A DNA stretch of 64,000 nucleotides from an uncultured Flavobacteriaceae bacterium (GCA_947495135.1 CANLXN010000008.1:152596-216595); one strand, 5' to 3'. Shown: positions 53,377-62,330, numbered from the stretch's first letter. The notes: generated from the sequence alone by a model not told the origin. Numbers and translations: made by a program.

Positions 53377-54165
53377 TTAATTGATTTGCAGGTGGATGTG
53401 GTCGTCGTGTCTCACTGCCTTGCAACCTTGAAAACGGAGTTTAAGATGTTCCAGTCCCATACGGTATTTAAGGTGAGGTTCAATGAATACTTTTTGAGTA
53501 GTAGCTTGTTTTAATAGTATTTGAAGGAGGTTCTTGGTTCCTTTTTCTGAAAATTTCAATTCCTTATTAATTCGCCCAAAACTGAGGTATTTAGTAAAGT
53601 CGTACTGCCAATTACCCCTTGCCTTACATTTTTTGATCTGGTTGTATTCTGAAACTTTCGGGCTTTCATAAATTCCATACCCACTTACGGAGGGGCGTTC
53701 ATTCTTTATTTGGCCATCTATTTCATAAATGAGAGAAAGATCAATTTTCTTACCGTCGTTATGACTAAGGTGGGGAAGGAGTGGAAACTTATTGACAAAG
53801 GGGAAGTTCGCATCTAAATGGTGAACCGTTGCATTGGGATGGGCTTCTGCAAATTCTGCGGCTACTTTTTCTAAAAGCAAGTTTAATTCTGGTCGCACAT
53901 AATTTCGGTTAGTGACACTGTAAAATAAAGAATGAGCCTTGAAATGCTCAGACGTTTTTATTCGTTCTCTTCCGAAGTAAGGTGCAACATACGGAACGAT
54001 GAAGTAGGTAGCGAGCAAATACATTCCGAGGAAAAACAGATACTTCTTGCGTTTTCGTTCTCTGAAAACCAAAATAGAAATCAGGTATAGCAATCCGCCA
54101 ATTTGAGTAAGCGCAGTAAGCAATGCGATCACGATTAAGTGACCTACGATTTTAAGAAATTTCAA
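53377..54165 (-). CDS. Membrane-anchored LAS-type (M15/M74-like) zinc peptidase candidate
   Basis: A 262-residue protein with two N-terminal membrane helices (about 8-34 and 41-62) and an extracytoplasmic domain. The domain carries HLSHNDGKKIDLSL with H135 and D142 in the HxxGxxxD pattern, and RHDDHIHLQI with H256 and H258 as HxH at the C terminus. Together these are the zinc-site signature of the LAS (lysostaphin/D-Ala-D-Ala/hedgehog) superfamily, which includes murein endopeptidases such as MepA. Cell-wall peptide cleavage is therefore inferred. The start is TTG at 54165, followed by KFLKIVG. It lies 122 bp upstream of parA, same strand. Confidence 0.65.
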   Translation of the reverse strand: MKFLKIVGHLIVIALLTALTQIGGLLYLISILVFRERKRKKYLFFLGMYLLATYFIVPYVAPYFGRERIKTSEHFKAHSLFYSVTNRNYVRPELNLLLEKVAAEFAEAHPNATVHHLDANFPFVNKFPLLPHLSHNDGKKIDLSLIYEIDGQIKNERPSVSGYGIYESPKVSEYNQIKKCKARGNWQYDFTKYLSFGRINKELKFSEKGTKNLLQILLKQATTQKVFIEPHLKYRMGLEHLKLRFQGCKAVRHDDHIHLQIN

Positions 54166-54251
54166 TGGAGCTAGTTTCTAAAGATAACTTTAGAATGCTA
54201 CCGATTATTGTATTTGACTGATAATGAACGATAAAATAGATCGAAAAGAAC

Positions 54252-55133
54252 TTATTTGTTCTTCTTCGCTCGTATCATTGCTTCTAGCATATCCCACATT
54301 TCCTGTGGTACTTCTTCCAGCAAATTCATCTGTCCGGCGCCTTTTAACCACTCTCCACCATCTATAGTTATTACTTCTCCGTTCACGTAAGCTGAAAAGT
54401 CTGAAACTAAATAAGCAGCTAGATTTGCCAATTCCTGGTGATCCCCCACTCGTTTAAGGGGCACTTTTTTTGCCAAATCAAATTTTTCTTTCAGTTCGCC
54501 AGGAAGTAGTCGATCCCAGGCTCCTTTTGTTGGGAACGGTCCGGGAGCAATAGCATTAAAGCGCATTCCGTATTTGGCCCACTCCACGGCTAGTGACCGA
54601 GTCATTGCCAATACGCCCGCTTTCGCAGTTGCGCTAGGTACTACATAAGCCGATCCTGTCCAAGCATAGGTAGTAACGATATTGAGGACGTTTTTATTGG
54701 TCTCTTTTTGAGCAATCCAATGTTTTCCAAAGGCTAGGGTACAGTTTTTCGTTCCTTTTAAAACAATATCTATAATGGTGTCAAAGGCATTTGCCGAAAG
54801 ACGCTCGGTAGGAGAAATGAAATTTCCTGCAGCATTATTCAAAAGCACATCTACGGTCCCAAATTCTTTTACAGATGCAGCTACCATTGCTTCCACTTCA
54901 TCATAATTTCGAACATCGCACTGTACAGGAAGCACTTTTCCACCCGTTGAAGCTTCTAATTCTACTTTTACCGCTTCTAGTTTTTCCATGTTTCTAGAGG
55001 TAATCACAACATTGGCTCCTAATTCTAGAAAATAGGTAGTCATCGACTTTCCAAGTCCGCTACCCCCACCAGTTACTACAATTGTTTTTCCTTTAAGCGC
55101 ATCGTCACGCAGCATTTTTGCCTTTAAATCCAT
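54252..55133 (-). CDS. SDR oxidoreductase, 2,4-dienoyl-CoA reductase-like
   Basis: A 293-residue short-chain dehydrogenase. The cofactor motif TGGGSGLG (21-28) and NNAAG (99-103) are standard. The catalytic Tyr of YxxxK is absent: the motif reads VVPSATAKAG with S167 in its place and K171. This, and the flanking GMRFNAIAPGPFPTKGA, closely resembles animal 2,4-dienoyl-CoA reductases (DECR), which also lack the classic Tyr, so oxidation of unsaturated acyl-CoA is likely. No beta-oxidation genes are next door. M7 could be an alternative start. Confidence 0.85.
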   Translation of the reverse strand: MDLKAKMLRDDALKGKTIVVTGGGSGLGKSMTTYFLELGANVVITSRNMEKLEAVKVELEASTGGKVLPVQCDVRNYDEVEAMVAASVKEFGTVDVLLNNAAGNFISPTERLSANAFDTIIDIVLKGTKNCTLAFGKHWIAQKETNKNVLNIVTTYAWTGSAYVVPSATAKAGVLAMTRSLAVEWAKYGMRFNAIAPGPFPTKGAWDRLLPGELKEKFDLAKKVPLKRVGDHQELANLAAYLVSDFSAYVNGEVITIDGGEWLKGAGQMNLLEEVPQEMWDMLEAMIRAKKNK

Positions 55134-55309
55134 GGTTTGTTTTTTTGTTATGTAAAAGTAGTGAAAGCTGGGTTAATTGTTATGCAGGCATAGGAATAAA
55201 TATTTCTGATTTAGTGGTAAGGGAGCAGTAAGAACTAGAACTAGAAATTGAATAGGTCATAAAGAGAACAAAAGTGTCAATGAGCACTGTAAAATCGAAT
55301 GCGAAAGTT

Positions 55310-55852
55310 TCACTTTTCCCTAATCCTTATTTTATAAATCACGCAATGTTGAAATCTAGGATCGTCTAGTATTGCTGGGTGTTGCACAGTACCTATATAG
55401 CTCATCCCAATTTTCTGCATAACGTGTTCGGAAGCTTTGTTAGTGTCTGTGGCAAAAGATAAGATTTCATTTATTCCGAATAGGGCAGGTGCATGTTCTA
55501 TACAAGCGCGCGCAGCTTCGGAAGCGAATCCTTTGCCCCAAGCCAACTTTTTGAGCCTCCAGCCAATATCAACGCAAGGAGTGAATTCACTTTCCCAAGT
55601 TTGATTCTTAATTCCAACAAAACCGATGAACTCTTTTGTTTCCAAAAGATCCACAGCAAAATAAGTATAACCAAATTCGTTGAAATGTTGATCTAGTCTG
55701 TTTATTAGTTCCTGTGTCTCTCCCATGGTTAAAACCGATGGAAAATGCTTCATTACTTCTGGATCTGCACACATTTCTGCAAAGGGTATAAGGTCGCTAT
55801 CGATCCAGTTTCGGAGCCCTAAACGCTGAGTGGTAATGACATAATTTTTCAT
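55310..55852 (-). CDS. GNAT N-acetyltransferase (RimJ/RimL-like)
   Basis: A 180-residue acetyltransferase. It opens with TTQRLGLRNWIDSDLIPFAEM, the start of the RimJ/RimL-like Acetyltransf_3 fold, and has DIGWRLKKLAWGKGFASEAA (about 108-127) with the acetyl-CoA binding Q/R-x-x-G-x-G/A pattern as WGKGFA. The acceptor could be a ribosomal protein N terminus or a small amine. It lies 27 bp after the Nudix gene. Confidence 0.82.
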   Translation of the reverse strand: MKNYVITTQRLGLRNWIDSDLIPFAEMCADPEVMKHFPSVLTMGETQELINRLDQHFNEFGYTYFAVDLLETKEFIGFVGIKNQTWESEFTPCVDIGWRLKKLAWGKGFASEAARACIEHAPALFGINEILSFATDTNKASEHVMQKIGMSYIGTVQHPAILDDPRFQHCVIYKIRIREK

Positions 55853-55879
55853 GACGGGCTTATTGGAGTGTTTAAAATT

Positions 55880-56461
55880 TCAGATTAAGTCATTAATTAC
55901 TGCATACTGCAACAAAATTAGTGTTTTACCGTCTTTTATTTCCCCAGTATTCATCATTTCGATGGCTTTGCTGTAGTCGAGTTCTAATACTTCAATGTTT
56001 TCTTGTTCGCCTTGTTTGCCGCCACCTTCGCTTACTTTCATGTCGCTCGTATATTCAGCAATAAAAAAGTAGAGCATTTCCGTGACAGAACCTGGCGACA
56101 TGTAGGCTTCATGAATTTTCTGAACATTGGAAATTCGATATCCAGTTTCTTCTTCGGTTTCTTTTCTGATACAATCTTCGGCATTATCTGCATCTAGTAA
56201 TCCTGCGCATGCTTCCACCAACATTCCAGTTTCATTTCCATTCAAATAAGTAGGAAGTCTAAACTGATTGGTTAAAATGACGGTTTGCATTTCACGATTA
56301 TACAATAATATCGCGGCACCATTCCCTCTGTCGTAAGATTCTCTTTGATGTGTTTCCCATGAGCCATCTTTATTTTGGTACTCGTAGGTGACCTTTTTCA
56401 GGGTGGCCCAATCTTGAGAAAGTAATTCGGTTTTGGAAATTTTTATGGAGGGATTGCTCAT
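55880..56461 (-). CDS. nudK: Nudix hydrolase, NudK (GDP-mannose pyrophosphatase)-like
   Basis: A 193-residue enzyme of the NudK clade by length and by GMLVEACAGLLDADNAEDC. The Nudix box spans about 87-109 (GLLDADNAEDCIRKETEEET then G-Y): the catalytic RE-x-x-EE core appears as KETEEE (100-105), but the first box Glu is N93 rather than Glu, a substitution that may alter the metal site. NudK hydrolyses GDP-mannose and related sugar nucleotides. It is 57 bp after the methylmalonyl-CoA mutase large subunit. Confidence 0.85.
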   Translation of the reverse strand: MSNPSIKISKTELLSQDWATLKKVTYEYQNKDGSWETHQRESYDRGNGAAILLYNREMQTVILTNQFRLPTYLNGNETGMLVEACAGLLDADNAEDCIRKETEEETGYRISNVQKIHEAYMSPGSVTEMLYFFIAEYTSDMKVSEGGGKQGEQENIEVLELDYSKAIEMMNTGEIKDGKTLILLQYAVINDLI

Positions 56462-56518
56462 AGTTTTGATTAAATGAATTTATACTAAGAGTCTAAAAAG
56501 CAATAAAGGTTGCTGCGT

Positions 56519-58651
56519 CTAGGCAACCGAATCGATTAAAATCTCAAGCATTTCGATAGCCGCTTCACTAATTTTAGTTCCTGGGCCATAAACCGCAACT
56601 GCCCCTGCTTCGAAAAGGAAGTCGTAATCTTGCGCTGGAATTACGCCGCCTACAATAACCATGATGTCTTCTCGACCTAGTTTTTTCATTTCAGCAATCA
56701 CTTGTGGAACGAGGGTTTTATGACCAGCAGCAAGCGATGAAACCCCTAAAATGTGCACGTCATTTTCGATTGCCTGAAGGGCAGCTTCGGTGGGAGTTTG
56801 GAACAGCGGTCCAATATCCACATCGAATCCAACATCTGCATAACCAGTGGCCACTACTTTTGCACCACGGTCATGACCGTCTTGTCCCATTTTTGCGATC
56901 ATGATACGGGGACGACGACCTTCTAATTGGGCAAACTTATTGGCTAGTTGTCTCGCTTTTTCGAACGATGGATCCTTTTTTATTTCCTTGCTGTACACTC
57001 CGCTAAATGATTTGATCTGTGCTTTATATCTGCCAAAGACTTCTTCCAAAGCGTCACTAATCTCGCCAAGGGTGGTTCTTTCTCTCGCAGCTTCTACGGC
57101 TAAAGCTAGTAAATTTCCTTCACCTGTTTTAGCACAGTGAATTAATTTTGCCAAACAGGCTTCCACCTTTTTTGGGTCTCTACTGGATTTAATAGCTTGG
57201 AGCCGTTCCACTTGAGACATTCTTACTTTTTGATTGTCAACATCCAAGATTTGAAGTGGATCTTCCTTGTCCAATCTAAATTTATTAACTCCAACAATGA
57301 TATCTTGACTACTGTCAATTCTAGCTTGCTTTCTTGCTGCTGCTTCTTCAATTCTTAATTTAGGGATTCCTGCTTCAATTGCCTTTGTCATTCCTCCTAA
57401 TTCTTCTACTTCCTCAATAAGCTTCCATGCTTTTTCGGCTATGTCGTTGGTGAGTTTTTCTACATAATAACTTCCAGCCCATGGGTCTACAGTCTTGGTT
57501 ATTTTAGTTTCCTGTTGCAGGTAGATTTGCGTATTCCTAGCAATGCGTGCTGAGAAATCTGTAGGTAAAGCAATAGCTTCATCTAGCGCATTGGTGTGAA
57601 GTGATTGCGTGCCACCAAATGCTGCGGCAGAAGCTTCAATACAGGTGCGGGCAACATTGTTGAAAGGATCTTGTTCGGTTAGACTCCATCCGCTAGTTTG
57701 ACAGTGCGTTCGGAGTGATAATGATTTTTCATTTTTAGGATTGAATTGCTTTACTAGTTTGGCCCATAACATACGAGCGGCCCTCATTTTGGCAATTTCC
57801 ATAAAGTGGTTCATTCCAATTGCCCAAAAGAAGGATAGGCGAGGAGCGAAGGAGTCTATGTCCATACCAGCCGCAATACCAGTGCGGATGTATTCGAGTC
57901 CGTCGGCCAGTGTATATGCAAGTTCAATATCGCAGGTGGCTCCGGCTTCCTGCATATGGTATCCAGAAATAGAAATGGAATTAAATTTTGGCATCTTCTG
58001 GGAAGTGTACTCAAAAATATCACTGATGATTTTCATGGATGGAGAGGGCGGATAGATATATGTATTTCTAACCATGAACTCCTTTAAAATATCGTTTTGA
58101 ATAGTACCAGCTAATTGCTCAGGTGCAACACCTTGTTCTTGAGCTGCTACTATGTAAAAGGCCATGATAGGAAGTACGGCTCCGTTCATGGTCATTGAAA
58201 CACTCATTTGATCTAAAGGGATTTGATCGAATAAGATTTTCATATCCTCCACGCTATCAATTGCAACTCCTGCTTTTCCAACATCTCCTACAACGCGTTC
58301 GTGATCGCTATCGTAACCGCGATGGGTAGCCAAGTCAAAGGCTACCGAAAGTCCTTTTTGCCCCGCAGCAAGATTTCTTCTGTAAAAGGCATTACTATCT
58401 TCGGCCGTTGAGAAGCCTGCGTATTGTCTAATGGTCCAAGGCCTTCGCACGTACATGGTAGAATAAGGTCCTCTTAAGTTTGGAGCTAATCCAGCTACAA
58501 AATCCAAATGTTTTAAATCTGAAGTGTCTTTTTCCGTGTATTGCGATTTAATACGTATGTCCTCTGCGGTGTTTGTTTTAATTGCAGCTGCCTTTGGAGC
58601 TTTTATTTCCAAATGGTCAAAACTGAGATGTTGGAGGTCTTTTCTATTCAT
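56519..58651 (-). CDS. scpA: Methylmalonyl-CoA mutase large (catalytic) subunit
   Basis: Adenosylcobalamin-dependent isomerase converting methylmalonyl-CoA and succinyl-CoA. At 710 residues it has the TIM-barrel substrate domain (about 50-530; [20 protein letters not shown]) and the C-terminal cobalamin domain with [10 protein letters not shown] (lower-axial His) and [18 protein letters not shown]. Overlap of 8 nt with the upstream lipoprotein gene shows tight coupling. With the small subunit at 59230-60597 it forms the heterodimer. The usual metal chaperone (MeaB) and epimerase are not in the window. Confidence 0.96.
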   Translation of the reverse strand: MNRKDLQHLSFDHLEIKAPKAAAIKTNTAEDIRIKSQYTEKDTSDLKHLDFVAGLAPNLRGPYSTMYVRRPWTIRQYAGFSTAEDSNAFYRRNLAAGQKGLSVAFDLATHRGYDSDHERVVGDVGKAGVAIDSVEDMKILFDQIPLDQMSVSMTMNGAVLPIMAFYIVAAQEQGVAPEQLAGTIQNDILKEFMVRNTYIYPPSPSMKIISDIFEYTSQKMPKFNSISISGYHMQEAGATCDIELAYTLADGLEYIRTGIAAGMDIDSFAPRLSFFWAIGMNHFMEIAKMRAARMLWAKLVKQFNPKNEKSLSLRTHCQTSGWSLTEQDPFNNVARTCIEASAAAFGGTQSLHTNALDEAIALPTDFSARIARNTQIYLQQETKITKTVDPWAGSYYVEKLTNDIAEKAWKLIEEVEELGGMTKAIEAGIPKLRIEEAAARKQARIDSSQDIIVGVNKFRLDKEDPLQILDVDNQKVRMSQVERLQAIKSSRDPKKVEACLAKLIHCAKTGEGNLLALAVEAARERTTLGEISDALEEVFGRYKAQIKSFSGVYSKEIKKDPSFEKARQLANKFAQLEGRRPRIMIAKMGQDGHDRGAKVVATGYADVGFDVDIGPLFQTPTEAALQAIENDVHILGVSSLAAGHKTLVPQVIAEMKKLGREDIMVIVGGVIPAQDYDFLFEAGAVAVYGPGTKISEAAIEMLEILIDSVA

Positions 58652-59237
58652 TGATAAACACCTTTACGTTCTTAAAATTTTGATAATATCCATCTAAGGC
58701 AACATACATGGCCAGATTTGGATCCGTAATTATATTTTCTACTTCTCCACGCAGGGGTTCGGCAAGAAGTTTAGGAGACATAAAGTTGGCGTCCCTCATA
58801 TTTCTGAAGGTCATTTTTAGGTCTTCATCTTTTATCGCATTCAGCAAACAACTTATAAAAGGGTGCTCATAGTTGAGGTGCGTATCTTCGCTGTCGTTAT
58901 TCCATAGATTTGGCGTGTCTTTTAGTTGGTTCCAAATTTCAATGGTATGTCTGGAGGCCATTAAATGATAAGGAGCAGTTCCTGCTAGTCCTGGCTGAAC
59001 GAAATTACCATAGCCATTGATGTAGGTTTCATTATTTAGCGGACGATTTTGATTATTGTAAAAATTTGCAATATCCTCCTGAAAACTGTACAATGCTTCG
59101 TGTATGAGGGCTTTATCCAGTCCGTCGCACTCAATAAGCTGTGGCCTACTTTGGAATTTATAGGCAAGAGGTTCTTCGCAACCTAAAGTGAACGTTGAAA
59201 GAACAACGGCAGCTACTACGATTAAATATCTATTCAT
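58644..59237 (-). CDS. Lipoprotein embedded between the two methylmalonyl-CoA mutase genes
   Basis: A 197-residue lipoprotein: signal [20 protein letters not shown] (Cys20 lipobox LTLGC-like). The mature part has [32 protein letters not shown] Gly/Pro segment ([13 protein letters not shown]), and a helical ending; I do not recognise a named domain. It overlaps mutA (start at 59237 inside the mutA end) and scpA (start inside its end) by 8 nt each, so its translation is linked to both. Base use is unremarkable. Its role in mutase function is unknown, and a periplasmic or outer-membrane lipoprotein would not meet a cytosolic mutase directly. Confidence 0.78.
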   Translation of the reverse strand: MNRYLIVVAAVVLSTFTLGCEEPLAYKFQSRPQLIECDGLDKALIHEALYSFQEDIANFYNNQNRPLNNETYINGYGNFVQPGLAGTAPYHLMASRHTIEIWNQLKDTPNLWNNDSEDTHLNYEHPFISCLLNAIKDEDLKMTFRNMRDANFMSPKLLAEPLRGEVENIITDPNLAMYVALDGYYQNFKNVKVFINE

Positions 59238-60597
59238 TTTCTAGGCGTTGTTTTTCTATATTTTCGGCGAGTCGTTCTTCAATTACAGGAGCGATGGCTG
59301 TTTGTCTAGGATTCATCTTAAGAAAGGGGTACAACTGCAAATCGTCTTTCATTCGGTCCTTTTTGTTTTGGTATTTGTTGGTCCCAACTAAAATTAATTT
59401 TCCTTCGTCGAAGAGTGTTTGCTCTTTGGAGGCGCTCTCTTTTATTTTTTTCTGAAATTTCCCTGCTTTTAGTTGGTTTAGATAACCACCATTTTTCTCT
59501 ATTTCTTTAAATAAACTCAAGGCTTTTTCGGCTAACTCCTGTGTAAGACTTTCTATATAATAACTTCCGTCGGCAGGATTGGTAACAACGTCAAAATAGC
59601 TTTCTGCTTTAAGGATTAATAACTGATTTCTAGAGATTCGCTCTCCAAATTCATTACTCTTATGATAAATAGAATCGTATGGGAGGTTACATATAGTATC
59701 TGCTCCACCTAGTATGGCGCTCATGCACTCTGTAGTGGTACGAAGCATGTTTATGTTGTAGTCGTAGAGCGTCTTATTTCTTTTGGAAGGAACTGCCAAA
59801 ATAGTACAGTTTTGGTCCATTCCATATTCAGTTGCGAGTAGTGCGTATAATTTACGGAGCGCTCTTATTTTTGCAATTTCGAAGAAGTAGTTAGAACCCA
59901 CGGCAACTTTGAAATTCACCTTTCCTATATTTAAAGAGGGATTGATTGTTGTGAAATACTCGTTGCATTGTGCCAAACCATAAGCTAATTGCTGCACCAT
60001 ATTTGCTCCAGCGTTCTGAAATACCGTTGTATCTACAGATAAGAACGAAGCGTTTTTACTTTGCGAAACTAATTTATTTACTATTTCCAAATCTTTCAAT
60101 TGGTTGTGATACCAATTTCCGGAGCGAGCGAGGTTTCCTAAGATGTCTATATTGTAGTAAACAGTCGCTTCTTTCTTTTGCAGAAACGATTGCAGTTGTT
60201 GAATAAAATCTTCATCTAAAAATTGAAGGTCAAAATAGATGGAAGCCGTATGGAACGGAAATTTTTGAAAAACAACTTCTAGTTCGAAGGGTTTTTGGGA
60301 AGAAAAGTAAATAGATTCTGCCCCTCGATCGATGGCATTGAGTGCTAATTGATTAGCAACAGTTTCGTCATCGATATAAACGTGCTGGGCAATGTTCCAT
60401 TTGGAAGGTTGGCCAGGAATGGGTTGAAAGTGGTCGGTGGCATCTTCTCTATGGTAAAAAGGCTTCACATGAATGCCTTCTAAACTTTGCCAGATAAGTG
60501 TCTCATTATAATCGGCTCCTTTGAGGTCGAATTGAATTTTTTGCTTCCACTTTTTAGCAGAAACAGGTTCAAACTCACTAAATAGGGAATGGGTCAT
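59230..60597 (-). CDS. mutA: Methylmalonyl-CoA mutase small subunit
   Basis: A 455-residue homologue of the mutase barrel domain that pairs with the catalytic subunit. It has SAKKWKQKIQFDLKGADYNETLIWQS near the start (in part), NPADGSYYIESLTQELAEKA, and the substrate-domain fold, but no DGHDRG cobalamin motif. Classical small subunits of Propionibacterium are longer (about 640) and keep a degenerate C-terminal domain; this one ends at the barrel. It is preceded by ftsB/divIC at 4 bp and udk before that, and is coupled to the lipoprotein gene downstream. Confidence 0.9.
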   Translation of the reverse strand: MTHSLFSEFEPVSAKKWKQKIQFDLKGADYNETLIWQSLEGIHVKPFYHREDATDHFQPIPGQPSKWNIAQHVYIDDETVANQLALNAIDRGAESIYFSSQKPFELEVVFQKFPFHTASIYFDLQFLDEDFIQQLQSFLQKKEATVYYNIDILGNLARSGNWYHNQLKDLEIVNKLVSQSKNASFLSVDTTVFQNAGANMVQQLAYGLAQCNEYFTTINPSLNIGKVNFKVAVGSNYFFEIAKIRALRKLYALLATEYGMDQNCTILAVPSKRNKTLYDYNINMLRTTTECMSAILGGADTICNLPYDSIYHKSNEFGERISRNQLLILKAESYFDVVTNPADGSYYIESLTQELAEKALSLFKEIEKNGGYLNQLKAGKFQKKIKESASKEQTLFDEGKLILVGTNKYQNKKDRMKDDLQLYPFLKMNPRQTAIAPVIEERLAENIEKQRLENE

Positions 60598-60601
60598 TTG
60601 G

Positions 60602-60931
60602 CTACTTATTTTTGTTTTTTATACTATCGGCCTGTTCAATGATGTAAATATCTTCATTTTCTCTTTTCAGATAGTATTTTTCACGAGCGTATTTCTCTAT
60701 CTCATTGGTGTCTTTCATTCTTTCTATAAAAGCTTTGTCTTTTTCGATCTCTTTTGAATAGAATTCTTTACTTTTTTCTAGGGCTTTAATTTCGTCATTC
60801 AGCTCTTTGTGGATGAAGTAGGAGTTGGTGTCAAAGAATAACATCCACGCGATGAAAAGGAGCAAAATAAGTACATACGTACTGCTCAAAATGATAAACC
60901 ACTTCTTTTTTCGTAATTCTGAAAATTTCAC
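60602..60931 (-). CDS. Septum formation initiator family protein (FtsB/DivIC-like)
   Basis: A 109-residue bitopic division protein. A basic N terminus (KFSELRKKKW), a membrane helix (about 12-32, FIILSSTYVLILLLFIAWML), then a coiled coil (about 40-75) and EIEKYAREKYYLKRENEDIY, a signature of FtsB/DivIC. It bridges FtsL and FtsQ-like proteins in the divisome. The start is GTG at 60931. It is 8 bp after udk and 4 bp before mutA, as in related Flavobacteria from memory. Confidence 0.88.
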   Translation of the reverse strand: MKFSELRKKKWFIILSSTYVLILLLFIAWMLFFDTNSYFIHKELNDEIKALEKSKEFYSKEIEKDKAFIERMKDTNEIEKYAREKYYLKRENEDIYIIEQADSIKNKNK

Positions 60932-60939
60932 GAGTAAAT

Positions 60940-61548
60940 TTACGTTAATTTTTGATGAACTATGTTCCGAATCACATCGACTGCTACTGTATTGTATCTG
61001 TTATTCGGAATAATGATATCTGCGTATTCCTTGGTGGGCTCGATAAACTGCTGGTGCATTGGTTTTAACGTAGTCTGATAGCGGTTTAGTACTTCTTCTA
61101 AATCTCGGCCACGTTCTGCAATGTCTCGCTTTAATCGTCTAATGAGGCGTTCATCACTATCTGCATGAACAAATATTTTAATATCGAAGAGCTCTCTAAT
61201 TTCTGGATGTGTTAGAATTAAAATGCCTTCAACAATCACTACTTTTCTGGGGTGTGTAGTAATGGTTTCTTCCATTCGGTTGTGTTCAACAAAAGAGTAG
61301 GTAGGCTGCTCGAACGATTCTCCTTTTCGCAACTCTTCTAAATGTGAAACCAGTAAGTCGAAGTCGATCGAATTGGGGTGGTCAAAATTAATTTTAACAC
61401 GCTCCTCGTAAGTCATATCACTAGTATCTTTATAATATGAGTCCTGTGAGATGATACAAACTTCTGAGGCTGGAAGTTGTTCTACAATTTGTTCAACCAC
61501 GGTAGTTTTTCCGCTTCCAGTGCCACCTGCGATTCCAATTATTAGCAT
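60940..61548 (-). CDS. udk: Uridine kinase
   Basis: Phosphorylates uridine and cytidine with ATP or GTP for pyrimidine salvage. A 202-residue P-loop enzyme: GIAGGTGSGKTT (5-16), SQDSYYKDTSD, FDHPNSIDFDLL, and RRLKRDIAERGRD near the end. The start is the ATG at 61548 (MLIIGIAGG...): a TTG seven codons upstream would lie on top of the promoter box at 61567-61574. First gene of the udk-ftsB/divIC-mutA-lipoprotein-scpA operon. Confidence 0.94.
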   Translation of the reverse strand: MLIIGIAGGTGSGKTTVVEQIVEQLPASEVCIISQDSYYKDTSDMTYEERVKINFDHPNSIDFDLLVSHLEELRKGESFEQPTYSFVEHNRMEETITTHPRKVVIVEGILILTHPEIRELFDIKIFVHADSDERLIRRLKRDIAERGRDLEEVLNRYQTTLKPMHQQFIEPTKEYADIIIPNNRYNTVAVDVIRNIVHQKLT

Positions 61549-61566
61549 GGGTTCTTTAGTTTGTGT

Positions 61567-61574
61567 CAAAGTTA
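61567..61574 (-). promoter_or_regulatory. Candidate -7 promoter box for the udk operon
   Basis: Minus-strand TAACTTTG (TAnnTTTG) ends 18 nt before the udk ATG at 61548. Good spacing and its overlap with a TTG 'start' argue for the ATG. Confidence 0.5.
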
Positions 61575-61608
61575 GGAATTATGTCTCGGAGTTGCTAGGG
61601 ATAATTTA

Positions 61609-61675
61609 GATATGAGACGTGAGATTTTTTCTCTTAATCCTCTATTCTATTTTTTTATCAACCTTCAACTAAAAA
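61609..61675. repeat. Degenerate intergenic repeat, copy B
   Basis: The word series gatatgagacgtgag, attttttctcttaatcc, tctattct, atttttttatcaacc, ttcaactaaaaacc parallels the copy at 1885-1944 in order and near-identity. It lies directly before the Flavo-1-like RNA. Confidence 0.5.
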
Positions 61676-61683
61676 CCAAGCCT

Positions 61684-61755
61684 CGGGATAGGGATTGGAG
61701 CGGCAGCTTATGCCGAGCGGAGCTTGCCGAGGCATAACTATAGCGTAAAGCCCGG
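61684..61755 (+). ncRNA. Flavo-1-like structured RNA
   Basis: A conserved-looking hairpin element on the plus strand between udk and cytochrome c genes. An outer pairing CGGG (61684-61687) with CCCGG (61751-61755) encloses TTATGCC (61708-61714) / GGCATAA (61731-61737), with an inner CGG/CCG stem, plus unpaired words ATAGGGATTGGAGCGGCAGC and TATAGCGTAAAGCCC. These words resemble the Flavo-1 RNA found mainly in Flavobacteria. Assignment is from memory; a covariance search would confirm. Confidence 0.55.
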
Positions 61756-61826
61756 TATTTGTGTGTTTGAAGTATGAAAGCACATAAATAATCCCCCGCC
61801 TAAATAGTTGCTCAATGAGTTCTGAA

Positions 61827-62276
61827 TTACTCCTTCTCTACAGCGGCTACTTCTTTCTCGGTGACCATTTTGTCTTGCTTGTTTTTCCATGAATTCATGA
61901 TGTAATTCATTACATCTGCCACTTCGTCGTCTGCTAGACCCATTGGCGCCATGACTTTATTGTAGACTTTACCATTGACGATAATTTCTCCTTTTTGACC
62001 ATATTTTACGGCGCGAATACTTTCGATCCGGTTATTCATTAGATAGTCTGAGCCGGCAAGGGGAGGGAAGCTTTTTCCTAGACCTTTTCCTTTTGGACGA
62101 TGGCATTGTTTGCAGAACTCATTGTAGATTTCTGCTCCTCGTTGCATGCTTTGCTCTAGGGCACTTTGTGGATTAGAAAAAGTAGTTTGTGCTGTAAGTT
62201 GTTCATTTTTATTATCTGAAAAATTACAGGAGACCATAAGAAACGCACTTAAAATGACAGGAAAGAAATAGTTCAT
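61827..62276 (-). CDS. Monohaem cytochrome c lipoprotein
   Basis: A 149-residue lipoprotein: signal with lipobox MVSC (Cys17). The haem motif is C55-K-Q-C58-H59, and the sixth ligand is probably M112 in VMAPMGLADDEV. RPKGKGLGKSFPPLAGSD and DVMNYIMNSWKN fit small periplasmic class I cytochrome c. It is 54 bp after the sugar dehydrogenase, likely its electron acceptor. The C terminus ends in a charged Glu/Lys tail. Confidence 0.9.
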   Translation of the reverse strand: MNYFFPVILSAFLMVSCNFSDNKNEQLTAQTTFSNPQSALEQSMQRGAEIYNEFCKQCHRPKGKGLGKSFPPLAGSDYLMNNRIESIRAVKYGQKGEIIVNGKVYNKVMAPMGLADDEVADVMNYIMNSWKNKQDKMVTEKEVAAVEKE

Positions 62277-62330
62277 GGTTCTGAGTTTTACTGTAAAAGT
62301 CGCTTTTAATTAGTTGTGAAAGCAGTTTAT

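Noticed and set aside
59230..59237. Frameshift in mutA hiding a longer small subunit
   Set aside because: The frame that continues here encodes a lipoprotein with its own signal and Cys; 8-nt overlap is typical coupling, not a frameshift.
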